DNA of 64,000 nt from an uncultured Alcanivorax sp. (GTDB taxonomy: Bacteria > Pseudomonadota > Gammaproteobacteria > Pseudomonadales > Alcanivoracaceae). The stretch spans positions 276,660 through 340,659 of the forward strand of contig NZ_CAMYIV010000005.1 of assembly GCF_947258575.1 (NCBI RefSeq). Direction: 5' to 3'. This document shows, piece after piece, positions 36,250 to 44,780 of the stretch (position 1 is its first letter; each line of letters begins with the position of its first letter). A model generated the notes under the pieces. That model searched no databases. It had not been told where the DNA came from and saw nothing but the letters and a program-made list of their open reading frames with translations. Position numbers and translations under genes: made by a program.

Positions 36250-38454
36250 TTAGAAGCGGTAATTCAGCTTCAGACTGGCTTTGCGACCGTCGCCATAATA
36301 ACCGCCGTTATAGAATCCCAGGTTGTTGAAATATGTCTCGTCGGTCAGGTTGCTGACATTGGCGGTGACCGACAGTGCCGGGTTGAATTGATAACGGGCC
36401 ATCAGGTCCACCAGGGTGTAGGCGTCCTGGACGAACTTGAAGTCGCCACTGTGGCCCGGGCGGGTCACGAAGGCGTAGGTCTTGTTCTGCCAGGCAATGC
36501 TGGTGCCCAGAGTCAGGCCGTCCAGGCTGCCATTGAAACGGTAACGTGTGGACAGCCGCAACATATCTTCCGGCGAGGTGGTGTTCAGCTCGTCGCCTTC
36601 CGGGTCTTCGGTGATCCGGTAGGTGTAGCCGGCCAGCAGTTGCCAGCGAGGCAGGATTTCGCCGGAGGCTTCCAGCTCGAAACCATTGGTCTGTGCGCCG
36701 TCCACGGCACGGTAGGCAACGGAATTGGCCGGGCCGCCGGGAATCGGCTGGCCGGTGGATTCCGCCAGGTTGTCCTGGTCGGTGCGGAATACCGCCACGG
36801 TGGTGTTTACCCGACCATTGCGGAACTCACTCTTCAGGCCGGCTTCATAGCTGTTGCCTTCCTCCGGATCCAGTACCCGGTTGTCGATGTCGCGGGCGGT
36901 TTGCGGCTGGAAAATGCTGGTGTAGCTGGCATAGACAGAGTGGTGCAGGTTCAGGTCATAAACCACGCCGGCAAAGGGCACCACTTCGCCGTTTTCTTCG
37001 AAATGTCTTTCATGGTCAGGGAAAGGACCGGCCCAGTTGAAGCCGCTGCGTGAGCGTTCCCAGTCCACCACGCGACCGCCGGTAATCACCGCCAGGGAGT
37101 CGGTGGGCTTGAAGCGGGCAGTGGCATAGAAGCCGGTCTGCTCGATCAGCTCTTTCTCTTCGGCATTGTTGGCGCCCCAGGCCGGCTTGGCCCGGTTGCC
37201 GTCCCAGGTGAACAGGTTGTCCAGGGTGTTATCGAAGTTCAATGCGGGCTGGCCGGTGTAGTCCCGTTTGGCGCGGGAATGACTGGCGCCGACCACCAGC
37301 TCATGCTGACGACCAAACAACTCGAAGGGGCCGTTGGCGTACAGGTCGAAGGTGTCCTGGTGCTTTTCTTCCTGGAAGCGCCCGGACCATAGCGTCTTGC
37401 CGCTGCCGTCCCGGTTCAGGGTGCCGCCACCGGCGGAAGCCAGTTGGGCATCGTAGTTGTTTTCCTGGTAGGTATAAGCCAGCTTGCCGTACCAGCCGCT
37501 GTTGAACTGGTGTTCCAGGTGCATGAAAGCGGTGCGGGCATCCTGGGCCCAGCTGCTCCAGTCGGTGGCCGGGTTGGTATCCCGGTCCAGGTCGGCAATG
37601 CCGCCGTCGCTGTAGAACAGCGGAATGCCACCCCAGGTGGATCCCTGCGGATCGTAATCCATATAGTCCATGCCCAGGGTGATCATGGTGCTGTCGGAAA
37701 TATCCCCTTCGATCACTCCGTAGAACACCTGCTTTTCATTCTCGTAATGATCCAGGAAGGACTCACCCTGCTCATAGGCGCTGACAAAGCGGGCCCGTAC
37801 CTTGTCATTGCCGTCGATGGGGCCGCCCACATCCAGCTCGCCACGATAGCCGTTCCAGCTGTTGGCCTCGACGCCAACCTGGCCGGAAAAATCACGGGTG
37901 GGTTTCTTGCGGACCAGGTTGATGGTGGCGGACGGATTGCCGATGCCGTGCAGCAGGCCACTGGCGCCGCGCAGGACTTCCACCCGGTCATAGATGAAGG
38001 TGTCCGCCTGGGCGGCCTGTTTGCCCAGGGAGCTGTTGCGCATGGAGGGCATGCCGTCGTAGAGGAAATTGGTGATTTCAAAACCGCGGGCAAAAAACTG
38101 CAAGCGTTCCGTGTCCTGGGCATTCACGGTGACCCCGGGGGTGCGCTGCATCACTTCCGCCACACTGTTGAGGCCGAAGTCTTCCATTTGCTCGCGGGTG
38201 ATCACGGTGACGGACTGCGGCGTTTCCCGCGGGGATAGCACCATACGGGTGGCGGTGTTGGTGGCGTCGGTGGTGTAGCTGTCCTTGCCTTCGGTGGTCA
38301 TGCCTGCGTCATAGTCACCCCCGGATGGTGCGGCAGTGACATCAATGGTTTCCAGTGAGCGCGGTGGATTGCTCTGGCTGGTTTCTGCGTAAAGTGACGG
38401 GCTGGCAGCCAGTAGCAGGCAGGCGGAAAGTCGGGAAAGACGGAACGTGGACAT
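36250..38454 (-). CDS. TonB-dependent siderophore receptor (FhuE/FpvA type)
   Basis: The 734-residue outer-membrane receptor has a signal peptide (MSTFRLSRLSACLLLAASPS ending LYA), a TonB box (LETIDVTA), a plug domain (REQMEDFGLNSVAEVMQRTP, VEVLRGASGLLHGIGNPSAT) and a 22-strand barrel ending in aromatic LKLNYRF. The plug motifs fit hydroxamate-type ferric siderophore receptors. It imports iron complexes with energy from TonB. A Fur-like box lies about 105 bp upstream. No siderophore synthesis gene is adjacent. Confidence 0.92.
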   Translation of the reverse strand: MSTFRLSRLSACLLLAASPSLYAETSQSNPPRSLETIDVTAAPSGGDYDAGMTTEGKDSYTTDATNTATRMVLSPRETPQSVTVITREQMEDFGLNSVAEVMQRTPGVTVNAQDTERLQFFARGFEITNFLYDGMPSMRNSSLGKQAAQADTFIYDRVEVLRGASGLLHGIGNPSATINLVRKKPTRDFSGQVGVEANSWNGYRGELDVGGPIDGNDKVRARFVSAYEQGESFLDHYENEKQVFYGVIEGDISDSTMITLGMDYMDYDPQGSTWGGIPLFYSDGGIADLDRDTNPATDWSSWAQDARTAFMHLEHQFNSGWYGKLAYTYQENNYDAQLASAGGGTLNRDGSGKTLWSGRFQEEKHQDTFDLYANGPFELFGRQHELVVGASHSRAKRDYTGQPALNFDNTLDNLFTWDGNRAKPAWGANNAEEKELIEQTGFYATARFKPTDSLAVITGGRVVDWERSRSGFNWAGPFPDHERHFEENGEVVPFAGVVYDLNLHHSVYASYTSIFQPQTARDIDNRVLDPEEGNSYEAGLKSEFRNGRVNTTVAVFRTDQDNLAESTGQPIPGGPANSVAYRAVDGAQTNGFELEASGEILPRWQLLAGYTYRITEDPEGDELNTTSPEDMLRLSTRYRFNGSLDGLTLGTSIAWQNKTYAFVTRPGHSGDFKFVQDAYTLVDLMARYQFNPALSVTANVSNLTDETYFNNLGFYNGGYYGDGRKASLKLNYRF

Positions 38455-38558
38455 GATTACCCCCAGTTGGTGCGCGTTCGCAAAGGTCGAATCGCCCGGT
38501 TACAGGCGCTGTGTGATGATGGCTGGGGGAAGCCTGGCTACATCTGCTGGGCGCAGAT

Positions 38559-38577
38559 GATAACGATTCTTGTTTGA
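38559..38577. promoter_or_regulatory. Fur-like box upstream of the siderophore receptor
   Basis: GATAACGATTCTTGTTT matches about 11 of 17 positions of the GATAATGATAATCATTA consensus. It lies in the divergent gap between the receptor and the TRIC-family gene. Confidence 0.5.
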
Positions 38578-38613
38578 GAGTCAAAGAAATGTGAAGACCG
38601 GGAGGAAATCACG

Positions 38614-39228
38614 GTGCTACTGAGCTTGTATCTGATCGGCATTACCGCCGAAGCCATGACCGGTGCGCTGGCGGCGGGGCGGTTACGCATGGACCTGTTC
38701 GGGGTGGTGATGGTGGCCTGCGTCACCGCCATGGGCGGCGGCTCCATCCGAGATGTGTTGCTGGGGCATTATCCGCTGGTGTGGGTGGCCCACCCGGAGT
38801 ATCTGGCACTGACCGCCATGGCGGCCCTGGTCACCACCTGGCTGGCGCCACTGATGAGCCGGTTACGGATGCTGTTTCTGATCCTGGATGCCATGGGGCT
38901 GATGGTGTTCACGGTGATCGGTGTGAAGGTGGCGCTGGATATGGGCCTGGCGGCGCCGGTGGCGATCCTGTCCGGGCTGATTACCGGCATCTTCGGCGGG
39001 GTGATCCGTGATCTGCTCTGCAACCGGGTGCCACTGGTGTTCCAGAAAGAACTCTATGCGGTGGTCTCGCTGGGGGCGGCCTGCCTGTATCTGCTGTTAC
39101 TGCACTGGCAGTCGCCGGTCTGGCTGGCCACGGCGGTGACGCTGGCGACAGGCTTTATGGTGCGCCTGCTGGCGATTCGTTATCAGTGGCATCTGCCGCG
39201 TTTCCACTACAACGTACCGGAAGACTGA
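38614..39228 (+). CDS. TRIC/UPF0126-family membrane protein
   Basis: The 204-residue protein has about seven membrane helices and two related glycine-rich repeats: AMGGGSIRDVLLGHYPL (about 39-55) and GIFGGVIRDLLCNRVPLV (about 126-143). This is the signature of the UPF0126/TRIC cation-channel family. Bacterial members form trimeric potassium-permeable channels in vitro. The start is GTG 38614, preceded by GGGAGGAAATC. Confidence 0.88.
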   Translation: MLLSLYLIGITAEAMTGALAAGRLRMDLFGVVMVACVTAMGGGSIRDVLLGHYPLVWVAHPEYLALTAMAALVTTWLAPLMSRLRMLFLILDAMGLMVFTVIGVKVALDMGLAAPVAILSGLITGIFGGVIRDLLCNRVPLVFQKELYAVVSLGAACLYLLLLHWQSPVWLATAVTLATGFMVRLLAIRYQWHLPRFHYNVPED

Positions 39229-39233
39229 GAGCG

Positions 39234-39509
39234 TTACTGCCAGTTCACCGTCAAGGTATCGCGGGTGGCAAACCGCACCAGGTGGCGCTCGATCACGTCG
39301 CGCAGGGTGGCGATCTGGTCGCTGTCTGCCTGGCAATGCAGTTGCAGGGTAGTGGCGTCTGCGCTCAGCTCGCAGGTGCCGAAGGGAAACTGCATCCTGC
39401 CCTGGTGGTCGTCGAACTCGGTCTCTACCTTGTGACTGAAATGGCGGCAGAGTTTTTTCAGATAGAGGCTGGCGTGTTCGGTGCTGGCGGTACCGTAGTG
39501 ATGCTCCAT
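39234..39509 (-). CDS. DUF2218 protein
   Basis: The 91-residue protein begins MEHHYGTASTEHASLYLKKL and ends with HLVRFATRDTLTVNWQ, fitting the DUF2218 family of small soluble proteins of unknown function. ATG 39507-39509 is favoured over a longer frame that starts within the operator region. It is divergent from a MarR regulator, with paired inverted repeats between them, so it is the likely MarR target. Confidence 0.82.
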   Translation of the reverse strand: MEHHYGTASTEHASLYLKKLCRHFSHKVETEFDDHQGRMQFPFGTCELSADATTLQLHCQADSDQIATLRDVIERHLVRFATRDTLTVNWQ

Positions 39510-39526
39510 GGTGGGAATCTCCGGAC

Positions 39527-39582
39527 ATATAGTTGATAATATCAATTATATTGAGATTTAACGTTGATAAAGTCAACTATAT
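39527..39582. promoter_or_regulatory. MarR-type operators in the DUF2218/marR gap
   Basis: TTGATAATATCAA (39533-39545) is a perfect palindrome, and GTTGATAAAGTCAAC (39563-39577) is a second with the same half-site. In addition ATATAGTTGA (39527-39536) and TCAACTATAT (39573-39582) are perfect inverted copies. Two dimer sites about 30 bp apart fit MarR repression of both divergent genes. Confidence 0.7.
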
Positions 39583-39591
39583 GGAGTGGCC

Positions 39592-40023
39592 ATGCCCGGG
39601 AATATTTCCGACCCGCTCAGTGAAGCCTTCAGTGCCACGCTGAACCGGTTACGCCAGTTGCTGCGCGAACCGCTGGCCGCGCTGCCAGTGCCGCTGGGGC
39701 CGCCGGATGTGTCGTTGCTGTTGCAGCTGTCCTCTCGGCCCGGTAGCAGCCCCCAGTGTCTGGCGCGTCATCAGGGTCGCGATAAGGCTCAACTCACTCG
39801 CAAGATCAAGGTGCTGGAAGCGCAGGGCCTGCTGCGTCGCGAGTCGGACCCGGAAGACGGCCGGCGAGTGTGCTTGTTCCTCACCGAGCAGGGCGCCAAG
39901 GTGGCCAGCGACGGGCAGCGAATCCGCGAGCAGGCGTTTGCCTCGCTGCTGCAGAACCTGGATGGGGAGGAGCGCAAACAGCTGCTGCATCTGCTGAAGA
40001 AATGTTTGCCGGACGGGTCATAG
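39592..40023 (+). CDS. MarR-family transcriptional regulator
   Basis: The 143-residue protein has a winged helix-turn-helix in the middle (about 55-105: ARHQGRDKAQLTRKIKVLEA then GLLRRESDPEDGRRV, the MarR wing) and helices for dimerisation at both ends. ATG 39592 has GGAG five bases upstream; GTG 39586 is an alternative. It probably represses itself and the divergent DUF2218 gene through the palindromes between them. Confidence 0.9.
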   Translation: MPGNISDPLSEAFSATLNRLRQLLREPLAALPVPLGPPDVSLLLQLSSRPGSSPQCLARHQGRDKAQLTRKIKVLEAQGLLRRESDPEDGRRVCLFLTEQGAKVASDGQRIREQAFASLLQNLDGEERKQLLHLLKKCLPDGS

Positions 40024-40116
40024 GATTGCCATAAACTGTTGGTTCTGATGTTCCTGAGGCGGTAAGGTTTGTCGCCACATGAGCAAGGAAGTGCAATCAA
40101 TCATCAAGGAGCAGGT

Positions 40117-40722
40117 ATGAATATGTTTAGAGTTGGGGTTTTGGGTGCGTCCTTCTGTCTGGTGCTGGCATCCCCGGTGCAGGCTTTCGATCTGAAGAAA
40201 ATGACGGACTCCGCCAATGCGGCGGTGAACAAAGCCTCCGAGAGCGCCGATGCGGGTATCAACAAGGCGTCCGAGACCGCCAACGATGGCATCAACAAGG
40301 CCGGTGACTCTGCCAATAACACGCTGGATAGCGTCAATGGCGGCATGGCCGTTTCCGGTGAAGCCAAGGCATTGGTCGATTCCCTGTCCACGGAGCTGGG
40401 TGTGACCGGGCAACAGGCCGCTGGCGGTGCCGGTGCCTTGCTGGCCATGGCACAAAGCAACCTGTCCGGTGACCAGTTCAGCGGCGTACTCAACAAGGTG
40501 CCGGGGCTGGAATCTCTGCTCGGCGGCGGTGAAGGGGGCGGCATGATGTCATCCATGCTGGGCAATATTTCCAGCATGCAGGGTGTCACCAAGGCGTTCA
40601 GTGCCCTGGGCATGAGCCCAGAGATGGTCAGCCAGTTCGCGCCGAAAATCCTCGGCTTTCTCGGGGACAAAGGCGTCACCGGCCAGGTGCTGAATAGCCT
40701 CAAGGGTTTGTGGGGCGTTTGA
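40117..40722 (+). CDS. DUF2780-family exported protein
   Basis: The 201-residue protein has a signal peptide (MNMFRVGVLGASFCLVLASP, cleavage after VQA). A stretch of five degenerate 11-residue repeats of the NKASESADAGI type follows (about 30-75), predicted helical. The C-terminal domain (about 90-201) is rich in Gly and Met and fits DUF2780. It is probably periplasmic; the function is unknown. AAGGAGCAGG precedes ATG 40117. Confidence 0.8.
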   Translation: MNMFRVGVLGASFCLVLASPVQAFDLKKMTDSANAAVNKASESADAGINKASETANDGINKAGDSANNTLDSVNGGMAVSGEAKALVDSLSTELGVTGQQAAGGAGALLAMAQSNLSGDQFSGVLNKVPGLESLLGGGEGGGMMSSMLGNISSMQGVTKAFSALGMSPEMVSQFAPKILGFLGDKGVTGQVLNSLKGLWGV

Positions 40723-40793
40723 CCGTCGTATCAATCTTGACGGCCTGCTGGCGATGTCACCGATAGTATGTTGATTTTGCCAGGGGCGTTTTG

Positions 40794-41837
40794 ATGGATT
40801 CCTTGTCGCAGGTTGTTCTGGGGGCCTCGGTGGGCGGTGCGGTCATGGGCCGCACGCTGGGGCGTTCGGCGTTACTGGGCGGTGCCTTGCTGGGGACCTT
40901 GCCCGATCTGGATGTACTGATCGATTACGGCGATGCGGTGGCCAACTTCACCGAGCATCGTGGTTTCAGCCATTCCCTGCTGGTATTGCTGCCCGCGTCC
41001 CTGCTACTGGCCTGGGTGCTGCAGCGCTGGCGCCCGGCCATCACGCTGTGGCGCTGGTGGGCCTTCACCGGTTTGTGCCTGCTCACTCACCCGCTACTGG
41101 ATGCCTTTACCACCTACGGCACGCGCCTGTTCTGGCCCCTGGGTGATCCGGTGGCAATCAGCAGCATCTTCATCATTGATCCGCTTTATACCCTGCCTCT
41201 GTTAATTGCCGTGGTATGGGCGCTGTTCAGGCCGCCGGCCAGGCCGGCATTGGCCGCCGGGCTGACGTTATCCTCCCTGTATCTGTGTTGGAGTCTGGTC
41301 GCCCAGCAATGGATGACACAGCGGGTGATGCCGACGCTGGCGCAACGGGGCTTGAGTGAGGCGCCACGTCTGGTGCAGCCCATGCCGTTTTCCACCCTGC
41401 TGTGGCGGGTGACGGTGCTGGGCGAGCAGCGGCGGCTGGAGATTGTCACCGGCGTGCTGGATAACGGCGATGCCCTGACGGTGGAAACCTTCCCCCGTTC
41501 GCCGCAGGACTATGCCGAGGCCATGCAGGTGCCGGCGGGCCGCAAGTTGGCCTGGTTTACCCGGGGTTTCATGGAGGTGGAAGCCGGCCCTGACCAGTTA
41601 CTGGCCACGGATATTCGCCTGGGGGTACCGGGTTTGCACCCCTTCCAGTTTGTGCTGGCCGAACGGGACGATGGCGCCTGGCAGGCCTTGCCCAGCTATA
41701 AGCTGCCGCGGCCCATGGCCAACCCGCAGGCCTGGCCGGCGCTGCTGGACCGGACCCTGGCCCGCCAACCGATCCTCTGCCTGACCACCCTGGAAGCCTT
41801 GCCGGCGGGTAGCCCCTGCCCATCGGTGATGCCCTGA
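40794..41837 (+). CDS. YdjM-like membrane-bound metal-dependent hydrolase (DUF457)
   Basis: The 347-residue protein begins MDSLSQVVLGASVGGAVMG and has LGTLPDLDVLIDYGD and HRGFSHSLLVLLP, the Asp and His motifs of the YdjM/DUF457 family. Four to five membrane helices span about 1-185, followed by a soluble C-terminal domain. Family members are membrane proteins annotated as metal-dependent hydrolases; the reaction is unproven. ATG 40794 is seven bases past AGGGG. Confidence 0.82.
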   Translation: MDSLSQVVLGASVGGAVMGRTLGRSALLGGALLGTLPDLDVLIDYGDAVANFTEHRGFSHSLLVLLPASLLLAWVLQRWRPAITLWRWWAFTGLCLLTHPLLDAFTTYGTRLFWPLGDPVAISSIFIIDPLYTLPLLIAVVWALFRPPARPALAAGLTLSSLYLCWSLVAQQWMTQRVMPTLAQRGLSEAPRLVQPMPFSTLLWRVTVLGEQRRLEIVTGVLDNGDALTVETFPRSPQDYAEAMQVPAGRKLAWFTRGFMEVEAGPDQLLATDIRLGVPGLHPFQFVLAERDDGAWQALPSYKLPRPMANPQAWPALLDRTLARQPILCLTTLEALPAGSPCPSVMP

Positions 41838-41896
41838 CGCCCGACCCCGCTCGGCAACAGTGGTGATTACCCGGGATGATGGGGGAGTGGTGGGGA

Positions 41897-42038
41897 GTTA
41901 ACTGTTGCGCGTGAAAAGAGAGGTTTGATCTGTAACGCAAGAGGCCGCGCCCATAGTTTGAGCGCGGCCTCTTGCGTTGAAAAAAAACAGCCCACATAAA
42001 CCGCGCCGCTGTTAACTATTCACTGTTAACTGTTAACT
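41897..42038. repeat. Heptad inverted-array element, unit AGTTAAC, with GC hairpin core
   Basis: The left arm is short (AGTTAACTGTTGCGCG at 41897-41912). The right arm has four units (GTTAACT, ATTCACT, GTTAACT, GTTAACT; 42011-42038) after CGCGCCGCT. The core contains the shared hairpin. The array includes the stop codon and last two serine codons of the oxidoreductase ending at 42033. Confidence 0.85.
41934..41978. terminator. Shared AAGAGGCCGCG hairpin, copy 3
   Basis: AACGCAAGAGGCCGCGC (41934-41950) and GCGCGGCCTCTTGCGTT (41962-41978) form a perfect 17-bp stem with an 11-base loop, the longest copy. It lies between convergent genes. Confidence 0.7.
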
Positions 42039-43049
42039 ACTTTCCCACCCCGCCAACACCACCTTCCCAATCGTCTGCCCACTCTCCAGTTTGCGGTGGG
42101 CGCTCTTCAGGTTATCGGCGTTGATGGTGCCCAGGCCCTCGCTGAGGGTGGTCTGGATGGTGCCGCGGTCTACCAGGGTGCGCAGCTGGTCGAGGATGTC
42201 GCCCTGGCGTTGCATGGTGGCGGCGAACATGGCGCGGGTGAACATGAACTCCCAGCAGAAGCGGGCGCTTTTCGGTTTCAGCGGGTTCAAGTCCAGGGGC
42301 GCGCGGGCGTCGGTGATGGCGCAGATGCCGCCGAACGGGGCCACCGCCTGGCAGGCGCTGTGCCAGTATTCATCCAGACTCTGGGTGACCAGAATGCCGT
42401 CCACCTGGGGGTGGCCGAGCAGCTCCAGTTGCGGCAGCAGTTCCTTGCGGTAGTCCACCACCTGATGGGCGCCCATGGCCTGGCACCAGTTGGCGGAGGT
42501 CTCGCGCCCGGCGGTGGCGATCACGGTCAGGCCGAAATGGTGGGCGGCTAGCTGGATGGCGATGGAGCCCACGCCACCGGCGCCGCCGATCACCAGCAGA
42601 CTTTTCCCTTCACCGTCGCCGGGCCGGAAACCGAGCTGGTCTTCCAGCGCTTCCCAGGCGGTAATGGCCGTCAGTGGCAGGGCGGCCGCTTCCTGCATGC
42701 CCAGGCTGTCCGGTTTTTTTGCCACCAACCGCTCGTCCACACACTGGTACTGGGCATTGCTGCCCTGACGCTGCAGCGCGCCGGCATACCAGACCCGGTC
42801 ACCGGCGCGGAAGTTTTCCACTTCCGCGCCCACCGCTTCCACCACCCCGGCGGCATCAAACCCCAGCACCCGGTAACCGGGCTGATCCAGAGGCCGTTGG
42901 CGCAGCTTGGTGTCGATGGGATTCACCGACACCGCCTGCACGGACACCAGCAGATCCCGGGGACCGGGAGACGGCAGGTCCAGCTGGATATCCTCCAGTG
43001 CGTGCACATCATCAATGGTTCTGGGTTGGTTGAAACCGATCGCTTTCAT
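42033..43049 (-). CDS. Zinc-type alcohol dehydrogenase-like oxidoreductase (quinone reductase family)
   Basis: The 338-residue medium-chain dehydrogenase/reductase has the N-terminal GroES-like fold and NPIDTKLRQ. Its NADPH-binding motif is VIGGAGGVGSIAIQLAAHH (about 153-171). It lacks the structural-zinc cysteine cluster and fits the ZADH/quinone-oxidoreductase group. It probably reduces quinones or enals with NADPH. It is divergent from the amidase gene. Confidence 0.88.
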   Translation of the reverse strand: MKAIGFNQPRTIDDVHALEDIQLDLPSPGPRDLLVSVQAVSVNPIDTKLRQRPLDQPGYRVLGFDAAGVVEAVGAEVENFRAGDRVWYAGALQRQGSNAQYQCVDERLVAKKPDSLGMQEAAALPLTAITAWEALEDQLGFRPGDGEGKSLLVIGGAGGVGSIAIQLAAHHFGLTVIATAGRETSANWCQAMGAHQVVDYRKELLPQLELLGHPQVDGILVTQSLDEYWHSACQAVAPFGGICAITDARAPLDLNPLKPKSARFCWEFMFTRAMFAATMQRQGDILDQLRTLVDRGTIQTTLSEGLGTINADNLKSAHRKLESGQTIGKVVLAGWESS

Positions 43050-43174
43050 GCTTTGCCCCTACAACGTAAACACACAAGCTTTGGCCCACTTGGCAGGGCA
43101 GACTATGCCACAGTAACCGGATTGTCGCCTTGCGACTGTCGCAAAAACGATAACGTTTTCGGGAGAGCACACGC

Positions 43175-44656
43175 ATGAAGTTCGAGGAATATCGCCAATT
43201 TGATGCCATGGGGCTGGCGGAGCTGGTGGGTAAGGGCGAGGTCGCTGCCAGCGAGTTGCTGGAGACAGCTATCGCCAGGGCGGAGCAGGTCAACCCCTCC
43301 CTGAATGCGCTGATCATTCCTCTCTATGAGCAGGCCCGGGAACGGGCGGCAGCACCGCTGACGGGTCCGCTGGCCGGGGTGCCCATGCTGGTGAAGGACC
43401 TGTTCCAGGAAATGGCTGGCGCGCCCAGCTATCAGGGCAACAAGGCGCGCAAGAAAAACGACATTCGCGCCGACCAGGATTCCACCCTGGTGGCCCGCTG
43501 GAAGGCCGCCGGTCTGGTGCCCTTCGGGCGCACCAATACCCCGGAGTTCGGCGCCAAGGGTATCACCGAGCCGGATTCCTATGGTCCGGCCCGCAACCCC
43601 TGGAATCCGGATCATACCCCCGGTGGTTCGTCCGGTGGCTCTGCCGCCATGGTGGCGTCCGGTGTGGTGCCCGTAGCGGGCGCCAATGACGGGGGTGGCA
43701 GTATCCGCATCCCGGCGGCCTGCTGCGGCCTGTTCGGTCTCAAGCCCGGTCGCGGACGCACGCCCTGGGGGCCCACCTTTACCGAAGCCATGCATGGCAT
43801 TGCGGTGAACCATGTGCTGACCCGTTCGGTGCGTGACAGCGCGCTCCTGCTGGACCTCACTCACGGGGATGAGCGCGGCAGCCTGTTCCATATCGCGCCA
43901 CCGGAACAGCCCTATCAGGTGGCCGCAGCAGCCCGGCCCGGGAAGCTGCGGATCGGTTTTTCCACGGCGTCGCCGCTGGGCACCCCGGTGGATCCGGAAG
44001 CCGTAAAAGCGGTGGAGAAAACCGTGGCCCTGCTGCGCGACCTGGGCCACGAGGTGGTCGAGGCCGAGCCACAGATGGATGCCAAGCAGATGTGCATGGA
44101 CTGGCTCTCCGTATGGTTCGGTCAGTGTGCCGCCGAGGTGGATGAAGTGAAGGCGCTGACCGGTTGTGGTGACGATGGGTTCGAGCTGGATACGCTGGCC
44201 ATCGCCGCCTTTGGGCGCGCGACGCCTGCCCATGAATACGTGAAATGTCAGACGCGCTGGCAGCAGTACATGATCGCGCTGGATACCTTCCTGGAGCAGT
44301 ACGATTTCTGGCTGACACCGACGCTGGCTATGCCCCCGGCACGCATTGGGGAAATGGCTACACCGGGCTGGCAGCAGAGTGCCCTGAAAATGCTGCTCAA
44401 GGTGGGCGGTGAAAAGCTGCTGATGAAGACCGGCATGATCGAGCAGATGGCCATGGAGAATTTCAAGTACATGCCCTTCACCCAGTTCGCCAATGTCACC
44501 GGGGTGCCGGCCATGTCGGTGCCGTTGCACTGGTGCGACAGCGGTTTGCCGCTGGGGTCGCAGTTTGTCGGTGGCCATGGCGATGAAGGCAAGCTGCTGG
44601 CGCTGGCCGGGCAGCTGGAAGAGGCGGCACCCTGGTTCGACAAGGTGCCGATGTAA
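43175..44656 (+). CDS. Amidase-signature enzyme
   Basis: The 493-residue enzyme has the Ser-cisSer-Lys triad: Lys74 in MLVKDLF, the GGSSGGSAAM loop (about 150-159) and the nucleophile Ser176 in NDGGGSIRIPAA. Closest-looking relatives act on linear or cyclic amides such as 6-aminohexanoate dimers, but the substrate cannot be read from sequence. No signal peptide is seen. The start ATG 43175 follows TTTTCGGGAGAGC. Confidence 0.88.
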   Translation: MKFEEYRQFDAMGLAELVGKGEVAASELLETAIARAEQVNPSLNALIIPLYEQARERAAAPLTGPLAGVPMLVKDLFQEMAGAPSYQGNKARKKNDIRADQDSTLVARWKAAGLVPFGRTNTPEFGAKGITEPDSYGPARNPWNPDHTPGGSSGGSAAMVASGVVPVAGANDGGGSIRIPAACCGLFGLKPGRGRTPWGPTFTEAMHGIAVNHVLTRSVRDSALLLDLTHGDERGSLFHIAPPEQPYQVAAAARPGKLRIGFSTASPLGTPVDPEAVKAVEKTVALLRDLGHEVVEAEPQMDAKQMCMDWLSVWFGQCAAEVDEVKALTGCGDDGFELDTLAIAAFGRATPAHEYVKCQTRWQQYMIALDTFLEQYDFWLTPTLAMPPARIGEMATPGWQQSALKMLLKVGGEKLLMKTGMIEQMAMENFKYMPFTQFANVTGVPAMSVPLHWCDSGLPLGSQFVGGHGDEGKLLALAGQLEEAAPWFDKVPM

Positions 44657-44730
44657 AGGCGATCGGCAGGCGCGTCGCGCCCTGTGCTCTACGGGCAGGC
44701 GGCGCGGGAAGGCATTTTCAGCACAGAGGA

Positions 44731-44774
44731 CACAGAGCACATTGAGAGAAGACGGTTTTCCTCAGTGTGCTCTG
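44731..44774. repeat. Inverted repeat with CACAGAG direct repeats
   Basis: CAGAGCACATTGAG (44733-44746) is inverted as CTCAGTGTGCTCTG (44761-44774) with one mismatch. A 9-bp direct repeat of CACAGAGSA precedes it. It lies in the gap between convergent genes and resembles CACAGAGGACACAGAG repeats seen in other bacteria. Confidence 0.5.
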
Positions 44775-44780
44775 CAAGCG

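Noticed and set aside
43103..44740. 545-residue open frame antisense to the amidase gene
   Set aside because: The sense-strand amidase has a complete catalytic triad; the antisense frame shows no motif and spans intergenic DNA at both ends.
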